The position numbers and the translations under genes were made by a program. This document shows, one piece after another, positions 1-5,882 of a stretch of DNA of 9,889 nucleotides. This stretch comes from Enterobacteriaceae bacterium UBA3516 (GTDB lineage: Bacteria; Pseudomonadota; Gammaproteobacteria; Enterobacterales; Enterobacteriaceae), in the NCBI GenBank assembly GCA_002377245.1, contig DFPL01000316.1:1512-11400 (forward strand). Direction: 5' to 3'. The first letter of the stretch is position 1. The number at the start of each line of letters is the position of its first letter. The notes beneath the pieces were generated by a model, which did not search any database, was not told the origin of the DNA, and saw nothing but the letters and a program-made list of their open reading frames with translations.

Positions 1-190
1 ACAAACGACGCAGCAGCGCATTTTGACGTTTTTGTTGATCCAGCAATGCTTCAAGCAACTCAATTTGTTCATTCGTACGTGAGCTGGCACGGTTGATAAA
101 GAACCACAGCGCCAGCCCTACCAGTAACACCACCACAGAAACAATCAATGACGCAAAATTGAGTGCGCCAGACGTTATCATTTCGTTCAT
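1..190 (-). CDS. yebO: YebO family small inner-membrane protein, N-terminal part (truncated by window edge)
   Basis: Reading the minus strand from the ATG at 190-188 gives 63 codons before the window ends. The protein starts MNEMITSGALNFASLIVSV. A single hydrophobic segment spans about residues 13-31 (LIVSVVVLLVGLALWFFI) and is followed by a charged helical stretch (NEQIELLEALLDQQKRQ) that could form a short coiled coil. This matches the remembered E. coli YebO almost residue for residue after the membrane segment; that protein is about 95 residues, so roughly a third is missing here. The start is supported by an AGGTGG Shine-Dalgarno at 200-195. The gene lies 74 bases downstream of mgrB on the same strand and may be partly co-transcribed with it. 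Its function is unknown; a one-span membrane protein with a cytoplasmic tail is inferred from the sequence only. Confidence 0.9.
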   Translation of the reverse strand, partial: MNEMITSGALNFASLIVSVVVLLVGLALWFFINRASSRTNEQIELLEALLDQQKRQNALLRRL

Positions 191-215
191 TTCACCACCT
201 CTACCAAAACGCAGT

Positions 216-221
216 ATTCTA
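216..221 (-). promoter_or_regulatory. Candidate extended -10 promoter for yebO
   Basis: On the minus strand TAGAAT (221-216) is preceded by TGG, giving an extended -10 element TGG-TAGAAT. There is no good -35 box at 16-18 bases, which is tolerated in extended -10 promoters. Transcription would begin about 209, leaving a leader of about 19 bases that contains the yebO ribosome site. This would let yebO be expressed apart from mgrB. It is inferred from motif match only. Confidence 0.4.
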
Positions 222-264
222 CCACCGGCGGTCAGGAAGGAAATCGCTTACAGGAAAAAAGCGG

Positions 265-408
265 CTACCAGGGGATGAATTTATTGACGACGCAGATGCC
301 GCTGAAAAATTGCACATCATCGTCACACATCACATTTAGCATTTGAGTCCAGAGCAGCAGGCAGATTGCCAACACGGCAACCAGCAACAGCCATCTATAT
401 TTTCTCAC
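265..408 (-). CDS. mgrB: MgrB, small membrane inhibitor of the sensor kinase PhoQ
   Basis: This is a 47-codon gene beginning with GTG (408-406) and ending with TAG (267-265), the usual MgrB length. The protein has a short basic N-terminus (first residue, then RKYRW), one membrane segment at about residues 6-24, and a periplasmic tail ending QFFSGICVVNKFIPW. Cys28 and Cys39, the pair needed for activity in the known family, are both present, as is Cys16 in the membrane span. MgrB binds PhoQ in the inner membrane and limits its kinase activity, giving negative feedback on the PhoP/PhoQ regulon; its loss is a well-known route to polymyxin resistance in Klebsiella. The GTG start is supported by GGAG at 418-415, six bases upstream, and by the family length. 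The sequence is more diverged than most (DDD at 29-31, usually DQD), but the gene looks intact. Confidence 0.95.
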   Translation of the reverse strand: MRKYRWLLLVAVLAICLLLWTQMLNVMCDDDVQFFSGICVVNKFIPW

Positions 409-439
409 TCCACTCTCCGATACATCACTGAATGCAATC

Positions 440-474
440 ACCTTAGCACGCTAACTTTAAACCGCGACTAACTG
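440..474 (-). promoter_or_regulatory. Candidate mgrB promoter with degenerate PhoP box
   Basis: On the minus strand CAGTTA-GTCGC-GGTTTA (474-458) resembles the PhoP direct repeat GGTTTA-N5-GGTTTA. The half nearer the gene is perfect; the distal half matches 3 of 6. Twelve bases further is an extended -10-like element TGC-TAAGGT (448-440). A PhoP box in place of a -35, followed about 12 bases later by the -10, is the typical PhoP-activated layout, and mgrB is a known PhoP target in E. coli and Salmonella. Transcription would start about 433. This is a motif-level prediction; the distal half-site and the -10 are weak. Confidence 0.4.
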
Positions 475-507
475 TAGCTGCTTTCGGGATTTTTAGGAAT
501 GCTCAAC

Positions 508-535
508 TTGCAGCCCATAAGCATTAGCGTAGCCT
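508..535 (+). promoter_or_regulatory. Weak candidate promoter for yobH
   Basis: TTGCAG (508-513) and TAGCCT (530-535) are separated by 16 bases and lie 31 bases upstream of the yobH start. Each matches the sigma-70 consensus at only 3 of 6 positions. It is the best pair I can see in the mgrB-yobH divergent region, but the support is thin. Confidence 0.25.
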
Positions 536-565
536 GTTGCTGAGTGTTAACAGCAAGGAAGAGAA

Positions 566-805
566 ATGCGTACTCTTATTCGAACAATTATTCTGCTGGC
601 CCTGGTCTGGGTGGGCATTTTGCTTAGTGGTTATGGTGTATTGATTGGCAGTACTGAAAATGCAGCAGGATTGGGCTTGCAGTGTAAGTACCTGACTGCC
701 CGAGGCGTGAGTACGGCACAGTATGTGCACTCCAGTAGCGGGATTATCGGCCTGACGCAATGTCCGATATTGCGGAAAAGCGAAAATATTATCGACAATG
801 GCTAG
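566..805 (+). CDS. yobH: YobH family small membrane or exported protein, function unknown
   Basis: This is a 79-residue protein, the same length as the remembered E. coli YobH and clearly similar to it (LSGYGVLIGS, ENAAGLGLQC, YLTARG, the PILRKS motif and the C-terminal DNG). A hydrophobic segment at about residues 5-25 after MRTLIR could be an uncleaved signal anchor or signal peptide. The remaining about 54 residues, with Cys40 and Cys66, would then sit in the periplasm, where the two cysteines could form a disulfide; this topology is inferred. The start at 566 is supported by AAGGAAGAG at 555-563. The gene is divergent from mgrB and ends at a terminator shared with kdgR, so it appears to be transcribed alone. 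No function is known to me. Confidence 0.9.
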   Translation: MRTLIRTIILLALVWVGILLSGYGVLIGSTENAAGLGLQCKYLTARGVSTAQYVHSSSGIIGLTQCPILRKSENIIDNG

Positions 806-810
806 ATATG

Positions 811-838
811 AAAAGCGCCGCTTACGGGCGGCGCTTTT
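811..838. terminator. Bidirectional intrinsic terminator between yobH and kdgR
   Basis: A perfect 11-base inverted repeat, AAAAGCGCCGC at 811-821 and GCGGCGCTTTT at 828-838, surrounds a six-base loop TTACGG. The GC-rich stem is flanked by A on the left and T on the right, so it can stop transcription in both directions. It begins 5 bases after the yobH stop and ends 3 bases before the kdgR stop on the opposite strand. Confidence 0.92.
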
Positions 839-841
839 GCA

Positions 842-1633
842 TCAGAACGGATAGGCGTTGTAACCCATTTGTTCAGAAATTTTCCGCGCGGCCTGGTGAA
901 GCATCTCAACATATTCATGAAGACGCTCTTCCGAGAAGCGCAGCGTAGGGAAAGAGATACTCAATCCGGCAATAACCACGCCAAAGCGGTCAAAGACCGG
1001 CACGCCGATGCAGCGTAACCCCTCTTCCTGCTCCTCGTTATCTTCGCCGTAGCCCTGCTCGCGAACGACATCCAGCATCGTGAGCAACTCTTCGGTGCTG
1101 GTGATAGTGCGGTCGGTGCTGCGTTTATATTCTACGCCGTCCAGAATCTGTAACACGTCTTCACGTTCACGCCATGCCAGCAGCACTTTACCAATTGCGG
1201 TGCTGTAAAGCGGATTGCGACGGCCAATACGCGAGTACATGCGCAGGTTGTACATTGAATCGATTTTATGGATGTAAACAATACTGTCTTCATCCAGCGC
1301 CCCAAGATGAATCGTCTCTTTCGTCAGACGTGAAAGTTCACGCATCTGAATATCCGCACTGCGGATAAGATCCACGTTTTGCAGCGCGCGTGCGCCGAGT
1401 TCAAAAAGTTTGAGCGTTAAAGAGTACTTCTCGGATTCGCCTTCCTGAGCAACATAACCTAACGATTTCATGGTTTGCAAAAAGCGATAGACGGTACTTT
1501 TTGACATCATGACACGCTGAGACAGCTCAGTGATGCCGATTTCACGCTCTTCGCCCAGCGCCTGCAGAATGCCAAAGACTTTCAGTACAGAAGAAACAGA
1601 ATCTGGCTGTTTATCCAAATCTGCGATTGCCAT
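842..1633 (-). CDS. kdgR: KdgR, IclR-family transcriptional repressor of pectin/KDG catabolism
   Basis: The 263-residue product matches the length and sequence of enterobacterial KdgR. An N-terminal winged helix-turn-helix occupies about residues 14-75, with the recognition region ITELSQRVMMSKSTVYRFL at 34-52. An IclR effector domain follows (about 80-258), including the conserved segment GLRCIGVPVFDRFGVVIAG at 205-223. In the family, KdgR is a dimer that binds operators of genes for uptake and breakdown of pectin fragments and hexuronates, and is released by 2-keto-3-deoxygluconate. None of those target genes is in this window, so it acts in trans. The ATG at 1633 is supported by GAGGTG (1643-1638) and by the conserved start DLDKQPDSVSSVLKVFGILQ at 5-24. 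It is transcribed alone, converging on yobH at a shared terminator. Confidence 0.97.
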   Translation of the reverse strand: MAIADLDKQPDSVSSVLKVFGILQALGEEREIGITELSQRVMMSKSTVYRFLQTMKSLGYVAQEGESEKYSLTLKLFELGARALQNVDLIRSADIQMRELSRLTKETIHLGALDEDSIVYIHKIDSMYNLRMYSRIGRRNPLYSTAIGKVLLAWREREDVLQILDGVEYKRSTDRTITSTEELLTMLDVVREQGYGEDNEEQEEGLRCIGVPVFDRFGVVIAGLSISFPTLRFSEERLHEYVEMLHQAARKISEQMGYNAYPF

Positions 1634-1657
1634 TAATCACCTCATCGCCAGTGTTTT

Positions 1658-1681
1658 ATAAAAATTAGAATGGGTTTTTAT
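1658..1681. repeat. Inverted repeat overlapping the kdgR -10 and start site
   Basis: ATAAAAA at 1658-1664 and TTTTTAT at 1675-1681 form a perfect 7-base inverted repeat with a 10-base centre. It covers the edge of the predicted -10 and the predicted transcription start, a common place for a repressor operator. It does not resemble the KdgR consensus as I remember it (TGAAAC...GTTTCA type), so any cognate regulator is unknown. An AT-rich repeat of this size could be chance. Confidence 0.35.
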
Positions 1682-1708
1682 TATAAATTTCTCCCCCCTC
1701 CGCCGCAA
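1680..1708 (-). promoter_or_regulatory. Predicted kdgR promoter
   Basis: On the minus strand a perfect TATAAT (1685-1680) lies exactly 17 bases downstream of TTGCGG (1708-1703), which matches the first three positions of the -35 consensus. The predicted start, about 1673, gives a 40-base leader before the kdgR ATG. The spacer is unusually G-rich (six consecutive G). Confidence 0.6.
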
Positions 1709-1753
1709 TGCACGTATGCCAACTTCATTACAAATCTGCGATATAAAACCGGA

Positions 1754-1785
1754 AACCCACGACCAGAGGCGTTTCTCAGTGGGTT
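1754..1785. repeat. Inverted repeat upstream of kdgR promoter
   Basis: AACCCAC (1754-1760) and GTGGGTT (1779-1785) are perfect 7-base arms around an 18-base centre. It lies about 45 bases upstream of the predicted kdgR -35. It could be an operator or a remnant hairpin; nothing in the sequence decides between these and chance. Confidence 0.3.
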
Positions 1786-1914
1786 CATTCATTATCTTCA
1801 CGTTTTTTAGGGAATCTGAATGCCCTCCTCGTCTTGAGAAGAGGCCTGATGCCAACAAAGAAAGACGATGGCTAACGACGTGTGAAGCCAGGTGGGGGGT
1901 TTTATTTCACCCAT

Positions 1915-1944
1915 AAAAAAAGCGCGTCCAGGACGCGCTTTTTT
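1915..1944. terminator. Strong bidirectional-type terminator after htpX
   Basis: A run of seven A (1915-1921) precedes GCGCGTCC (1922-1929), then a single A, GGACGCGC (1931-1938) and six T (1939-1944). The stem is GC-rich with a tight loop, and the A run becomes a T run on the htpX strand, 12 bases beyond the htpX stop. It is symmetrical and would also work on the plus strand, although no plus-strand gene precedes it here. Confidence 0.9.
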
Positions 1945-1956
1945 ATTCTGTATGGA

Positions 1957-2838
1957 TTATTTGATATAAGAGCCGCTACGCAGCGCTTCAATACGTTTAT
2001 CCAACGGCGGGTGAGTCATAAAGAGCTCACTCAGGGGTTTTGATTTCCCGTTAATACAGAACGCCATCATGGTACTGGCTTCCTGCGGCTCGTAGCTGGT
2101 TTTCAAACGCTGCAGGGCTGCAATCATCTTCTCACGACCCACCAGTTTAGCCGAGCCGGCATCTGCGTGGAACTCACGGTGACGTGAGAACCACATCGTA
2201 ATAATGCTCGCCAGTATGCCGAACACCAGTTCAAGCACGGTTGCCACGACGAAATAGATCATTGGGTTACCGTTGCTCTCTTCACCGTCATCACGATTTC
2301 CGCCCATAAAGCCGGCAGCGATCTGCGCCAGGATGCGCGAGATGAAAATAACAAAGGTGTTTACCACGCCCTGAATCAGCGTCATGGTGACCATATCGCC
2401 GTTCGCAATATGGCTGATCTCGTGAGCAATTACGGCTTCAGCCTCGTCACGGCTCATGTTCTGTAAAAGCCCGGTACTTACAGCAACCAGTGAAGCGTCA
2501 CGACGGGCACCGGTGGCAAAGGCGTTGATATCTGGCGCATGGTAGATAGCCACCTGCGGCATCGCAATGCCTGCCTGACGGGATTGATTTGCAACCGTAT
2601 CCATCAGCCAGCGTTCCATATCATTACGGGGTTGCTCAATCACCTCGCCGCCCACCGATTTCAGCGCCATCCATTTTGACATCAGTAACGAAATGAAAGA
2701 GCCGCCAAAACCGAACAGCAGCGCCATGATTAATAAACCCTGGACGCTACTCGACCGAATACCCGTCAGGCTGAGCACGAGGCCGAATACCAACATGACG
2801 GCCAGGTTTGTCAGCAGGAAGAGCGCGATTCGCATCAT
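1957..2838 (-). CDS. htpX: HtpX, inner-membrane zinc metalloprotease (M48 family)
   Basis: The 293-residue product equals E. coli HtpX in length. Two N-terminal membrane segments (about 4-24 and 34-55) precede the protease domain. The zinc motif HEISH places ligands at His139 and His143 with catalytic Glu140, and the third ligand is Glu222 in REFHADAGSA. Two further hydrophobic stretches lie at about 155-175 and 195-215. HtpX degrades misfolded or damaged membrane proteins at the cytoplasmic face, alongside FtsH, and is induced by heat and envelope stress in E. coli. The start MMRIALFLL is chosen by family agreement. The spacing to GAGG on the minus strand is long (about 13 bases), so initiation may use the weaker AAGAA nearer the ATG. 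The gene has its own promoter region and a terminator on each side, so it is monocistronic. Confidence 0.97.
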   Translation of the reverse strand: MMRIALFLLTNLAVMLVFGLVLSLTGIRSSSVQGLLIMALLFGFGGSFISLLMSKWMALKSVGGEVIEQPRNDMERWLMDTVANQSRQAGIAMPQVAIYHAPDINAFATGARRDASLVAVSTGLLQNMSRDEAEAVIAHEISHIANGDMVTMTLIQGVVNTFVIFISRILAQIAAGFMGGNRDDGEESNGNPMIYFVVATVLELVFGILASIITMWFSRHREFHADAGSAKLVGREKMIAALQRLKTSYEPQEASTMMAFCINGKSKPLSELFMTHPPLDKRIEALRSGSYIK

Positions 2839-2878
2839 AATATTCTTTTAACCTCAGTTTAACAACACGCACTATGCG

Positions 2879-2901
2879 ATTACCCACATCGTATGGGTAA
2901 T
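2879..2901. repeat. Inverted repeat over the htpX -10 region
   Basis: ATTACCCA (2879-2886) and TGGGTAAT (2894-2901) are perfect 8-base arms around a 7-base centre. The arms cover the CCCAT of the predicted heat-shock -10 element and the start site. It could be an operator for an unidentified regulator, or part of a leader hairpin if transcription starts further upstream. Confidence 0.5.
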
Positions 2902-2916
2902 GACGCTATTTTCAAG
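2891..2916 (-). promoter_or_regulatory. Candidate sigma-32 (heat-shock) promoter for htpX
   Basis: On the minus strand CTTGAAA (2916-2910) is followed after 12 bases by CCCATAC (2897-2891). This matches the heat-shock consensus CTTGAAA-N(11-16)-CCCATnT at all fixed positions but the last. Transcription would start about 2884, with a leader of about 46 bases. htpX is a known sigma-32 regulon member in E. coli. Further upstream GTAAA (2956-2952) could be one half of a CpxR box (GTAAA-N5-GTAAA), but the second half is not convincing. Confidence 0.6.
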
Positions 2917-2994
2917 CATCGGAATGCCGTAAGTGACCAGAAAGACACAACTTTACATTTTGTAGCACAATGCTGACGCCAGAATGAACTTGTT

Positions 2995-3025
2995 AAAAAA
3001 ACAGGCACAATTTCTTGTGCCTGTT
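2995..3025 (-). terminator. Intrinsic terminator after prc
   Basis: Arms AACAGGCACAA (3000-3010) and TTGTGCCTGTT (3015-3025) form an 11-base stem with a four-base loop. On the minus strand it is followed by a run of T (complement of the A run 2995-3001). It begins 6 bases beyond the prc stop codon and closes the proQ-prc transcript. Confidence 0.92.
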
Positions 3026-3031
3026 GAGGAG

Positions 3032-5080
3032 TTACTTCGCAGGGGCGGGTTGAGCCGCTGGTTTGTCTTTGTCCATCGCCGCAAGGTCCAGGGCAATGTG
3101 AACCGTCTCATCCAGATAAGGATCCGGTTCTTTGTAATCTTTCGGCAAATCGTCCAGTTTCTTCAGCGACGGCTTCCCTTCGCGCTTAAAGCGATCGTTG
3201 AGACGCCCCAGACGAATCGCATCGTCCTCAGCATTCTCTTTCTCACGCTGGGCCAGATTCAGCGATACCTGATTACGTTTGTCTTTCATCGCATCAAAAC
3301 GAGCAATGTCCTTAAAGATGTACTGGAATTCAGGATCTTTCGCGATACGCTCGTCATGTTTTTTCAGCAATTCCGGGCCAAACGGCTTCATATCACCAGA
3401 CTTAGTAAAGGTAGCAGCGTTAATGCTATCCCACGGCAAAGCGTTGTCTTCGAATTTTTCGCCCGTCTCGGTCTCTTGTGTCCCGGTTGGCATGATGATG
3501 TCCGGCGTCACACCTTTGCGCTGGGTACTGCCACCGTTTACACGATAGAACTTCTGGATGGTGTACTGGACAGAGCCCAGTGCAGGCCACTCAGGGCGCA
3601 ACATCTGATCGTAAATACGGTTGAGCGAGCGGTACTGCTGGACGGTGCCTTTACCAAATGTCGGCTCACCAACAATAAGGGCACGGCCATAGTCCTGCAT
3701 CGCAGCGGCAAAGATTTCCGAGGCAGAAGCACTGAATCGGTCAACCAGAACCACCAGCGGTCCTTTGTAATAAACCACGCCATCGGTATCGCTATCTTCG
3801 CGTACCTTGCCGTTGTTATCACGAACCTGCACCACCGGGCCCGATGGAATGAACAGACCGGACAGCGAAACCGCTTCGGTCAGTGCACCACCGCCATTGG
3901 TACGCAGGTCGATAATGACGCTGCTGACATTCTGTTTTTCCAGCTTCTGCAACTGAACCTTAACGTCGTCCGTCAGGCCAACATAGAAGCCCGGAATGTC
4001 CAGAACGGCGACTTTCTCTTTGCCAACCGTTTTAACGGTCATTTTCACCGCGCGGTCTTCAAGACGAATACGCTCACGGGTCAGCGTGATAGTCCGTGTT
4101 TTGGTGCCCTTCCCTGCAGGAAGAATTTCCAGGCGCACTTTACTGCCTTTGGGGCCTTTGATCAGAGCAACAACATCATCAAGACGCCAGCCGATCACAT
4201 CGACCATATTCTGCCCGGTCTGGCCGACACCGACGATGCGGTCACCCACGCTAATCGCTTTGCTCTTCGCAGCAGGACCACCCGCCACCATGGAGTTGAT
4301 GACGGTATAGTCATCATCCATTTGCAGCACAGCACCGATACCTTCCAGAGACAGGCTCATTTCGGTATTGAACTGCTCGGTGTTGCGCGGCGACAGGTAA
4401 TTCGTGTGCGGATCGATTTCGCGAGCGAAAGAAGTCATCGCCAGGGAGAAAACATCTTCACTGTTCGTTTGCGCCAGACGGCGAATTGCAAACTTGTAGC
4501 GGCGCGTCAGGGTTTCACGGACTTCCTGATCGTTTTTACCGGTCAGTTTGAGGCTTAATTCGTCGTATTTAACCTTGCTGTCCCACAACGCGTTTAATTC
4601 CGCCTCGTCTTTTGGCCAGGGCGCTTTGCTGCGATCGAGGTTGAAGGAGTCATTGCCGGAGAAGTCCATCGGACGCTCCAGCACCTTCAACGCGTATTGA
4701 TAACGTTCAAAACGACGCTTTTGGGCGAGGTTATAGAGGTCGTAAAATACCTCCAGCTTGCCACTGCGCAACTCATCGCCGAGTACCGTTTTCTTTTTGG
4801 CAAACTGGTCAACATCACTGGCTAACAGCACATTGTGGCTGTAGTCCAGTAAATTGAGGTAGCGATCGAAAATCTTTGCCGAAAAGGCCTGATCCAGATC
4901 GAACTGACGATAGTGAGAGCGGGTAAAACGCGAGGTCACGCGCTCACTTACCGTCGCGTGCTGTGTCTCTTCCTTCAATACCGGGATTTGATCAGCACGC
5001 GTAATATCTTCAACTGCGAATACCTGACCTGTTATTAACAACAGGCCAGCCAACGCGGTGCGCTTAAACAAAGTGTTCAT
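3032..5080 (-). CDS. prc: Prc (Tsp), periplasmic tail-specific C-terminal processing protease
   Basis: The 682-residue product has the same length as E. coli Prc. A signal peptide of about 22 residues (KRTALAGLLLITGQVFA, cleavage near Ala22) sends it to the periplasm. A helical N-terminal domain is followed by a PDZ domain at about 238-322 (LSLEGIGAVLQ to VRLEILPAG) and the S41 protease core. The catalytic Ser452 in DRFSASASEIF and Lys477 in GEPTFGKGTVQQ are both in place, as is the substrate-binding loop DLRTNGGGAL. The C-terminal domain is rich in charged helices and ends in a proline/alanine tail. Prc trims or degrades proteins with nonpolar C-termini, including SsrA-tagged periplasmic proteins; it matures penicillin-binding protein 3 and, with NlpI, degrades the endopeptidase MepS. 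The ATG is supported by GGAGG at 5096-5092. proQ ends 19 bases upstream with no terminator between, so the two are probably co-transcribed. Confidence 0.98.
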   Translation of the reverse strand: MNTLFKRTALAGLLLITGQVFAVEDITRADQIPVLKEETQHATVSERVTSRFTRSHYRQFDLDQAFSAKIFDRYLNLLDYSHNVLLASDVDQFAKKKTVLGDELRSGKLEVFYDLYNLAQKRRFERYQYALKVLERPMDFSGNDSFNLDRSKAPWPKDEAELNALWDSKVKYDELSLKLTGKNDQEVRETLTRRYKFAIRRLAQTNSEDVFSLAMTSFAREIDPHTNYLSPRNTEQFNTEMSLSLEGIGAVLQMDDDYTVINSMVAGGPAAKSKAISVGDRIVGVGQTGQNMVDVIGWRLDDVVALIKGPKGSKVRLEILPAGKGTKTRTITLTRERIRLEDRAVKMTVKTVGKEKVAVLDIPGFYVGLTDDVKVQLQKLEKQNVSSVIIDLRTNGGGALTEAVSLSGLFIPSGPVVQVRDNNGKVREDSDTDGVVYYKGPLVVLVDRFSASASEIFAAAMQDYGRALIVGEPTFGKGTVQQYRSLNRIYDQMLRPEWPALGSVQYTIQKFYRVNGGSTQRKGVTPDIIMPTGTQETETGEKFEDNALPWDSINAATFTKSGDMKPFGPELLKKHDERIAKDPEFQYIFKDIARFDAMKDKRNQVSLNLAQREKENAEDDAIRLGRLNDRFKREGKPSLKKLDDLPKDYKEPDPYLDETVHIALDLAAMDKDKPAAQPAPAK

Positions 5081-5099
5081 GCCAGGCCAGGCCTCCGTT

Positions 5100-5786
5100 T
5101 CAGAACATCAAATGTTCTGCGCGTACAATCATCGACATACCCGAAGTAAGCTGTACGCGAACGCCATCTTTGGTGATTTCCACTACGGTAGCGTCCATCG
5201 CATTATTACCCGCTTTTACCTTGAGACTCTGACCCACGCTCAGTACAGATAAGTCTGAAACTGGAGTGTGGCGCTCTTCTTTAGGTGCCCGTTGGGGTTT
5301 AGCGACAGGTTTATCGGCACGTGCTTTCTGCTCGCCACCCTCTTTACGGCGAGGAGCAGGACGCGGTTTACGCTCACGGCGCGGCGCCTCTTCTGACTCT
5401 CCTGCGGCAGCGGCAGCTTCTCGTTTCTTAGCTTGCTGCTCAGCGCGCTGTGCCTGAACGCGTGCTTTCGCTTCTTCAAGCTGTTTACGAGCGTGCTCTA
5501 CGTGTTGCTCATCCAGCGCACCACAGTCATTACCGTCGAGATCCACTCGAATCGCGCCGGCTTTAATACCGTAAAGGTAGCGCCAGCTCGATGTATACAG
5601 ACGTAAGGCTGAACGAAGCTGAGTTTTGCTGAGGCTCATCTCGCCTTCAACGCGCTCAACTAAATCCTGAAAAATACCAATTTTCAGGGGACGCGCTTCG
5701 CCTTCAGCACTGAAACAGTGAGGAAAACGTTCGGCCAGAAACGCGATAACTTCTTTACTGCTATTCAACTTAGGTTGATTTTCCAT
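5100..5786 (-). CDS. proQ: ProQ, FinO-domain RNA chaperone
   Basis: The 228-residue product is a few residues shorter than E. coli ProQ (232). The FinO RNA-binding domain covers about residues 1-119 and keeps Arg58, Tyr70 and Arg80, which are known to matter for RNA binding. A long linker (about 120-175) is rich in Lys, Arg, Ala, Glu and Pro (AAAAAGESEEAPRRERKPRP). A Tudor-like C-terminal domain (about 180-228) ends RAEHLMF. ProQ binds structured small RNAs and the 3' ends of mRNAs across the transcriptome. It was first found as a factor needed for full ProP osmoprotectant-transporter activity. The ATG is supported by AGGAAA about 5 bases upstream. The downstream prc starts 19 bases after the stop. 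The linker is where the length difference from E. coli appears to fall. Confidence 0.97.
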   Translation of the reverse strand: MENQPKLNSSKEVIAFLAERFPHCFSAEGEARPLKIGIFQDLVERVEGEMSLSKTQLRSALRLYTSSWRYLYGIKAGAIRVDLDGNDCGALDEQHVEHARKQLEEAKARVQAQRAEQQAKKREAAAAAGESEEAPRRERKPRPAPRRKEGGEQKARADKPVAKPQRAPKEERHTPVSDLSVLSVGQSLKVKAGNNAMDATVVEITKDGVRVQLTSGMSMIVRAEHLMF

Positions 5787-5836
5787 GAAATTTCCTGATT
5801 ACAACGGACGTTGCCAACAAGCGCAGGCATGAACAG

Positions 5837-5854
5837 GCGTCATTATAATGACGC
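5837..5854. promoter_or_regulatory. 18-base perfect palindrome holding the predicted proQ -10 box
   Basis: GCGTCATTATAATGACGC is its own reverse complement over all 18 bases. On the minus strand it contains a perfect TATAAT at 5847-5842. The best -35 at 17 bases is GTAGCA (5870-5865), 3 of 6 matches. Transcription would start about 5835, giving a proQ leader of about 49 bases. Because it is symmetrical, TATAAT is also present on the plus strand (5844-5849). The symmetry extends well beyond the -10 hexamer, which suggests a binding site for a dimeric regulator. Confidence 0.6.
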
Positions 5855-5882
5855 TATCAGTAAATGCTACGTTATCCGTTGA

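Larger units (their letters stand above)
1634..1956. other. Intergenic region between kdgR and htpX, no supported gene (yebQ absent)
   Basis: These 323 bases separate the starts of kdgR and the end of htpX. They hold the kdgR ribosome site and promoter (to 1708), a 7-base inverted repeat (1754-1760 with 1779-1785), and the htpX terminator (1915-1944). Reading frames exist on both strands (minus 1637-1858, plus 1716-1916), but they use many codons that are rare in enteric genes (ATA, AGG, CGG, GGG, AGA) and show no recognisable domain. In E. coli K-12 the major-facilitator transporter gene yebQ lies between kdgR and htpX; no part of such a membrane protein can be recognised here. Confidence 0.7.

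Noticed and set aside
524..760. 78-codon minus-strand frame across yobH
   Set aside because: It is the reverse of yobH, whose sense product matches a known conserved family and has a good ribosome site.
1838..1860. Possible REP-like element around GGCCTGATGCC
   Set aside because: Only a few bases resemble the start of the enterobacterial REP consensus, there is no matching arm, and no second copy is seen in the window.
1716..1916. 66-codon plus-strand frame in the kdgR-htpX gap as a remnant of yebQ
   Set aside because: It has no hydrophobic segments or major-facilitator motifs and no ribosome site, and it runs into the htpX terminator. No residue stretch resembles YebQ as remembered.
2942..2956. 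CpxR box upstream of htpX
   Set aside because: One GTAAA is present but the second half-site at the required spacing is GTCTT, too weak to list as a separate site even though Cpx control of htpX is known in E. coli.
2984..4558. 524-codon open frame on the plus strand, antisense to prc
   Set aside because: It lies opposite prc, which has complete S41 protease motifs. The antisense product is rich in Arg, His, Phe and Gln with no recognisable domain, as expected when a codon-biased GC-rich gene is read backwards.
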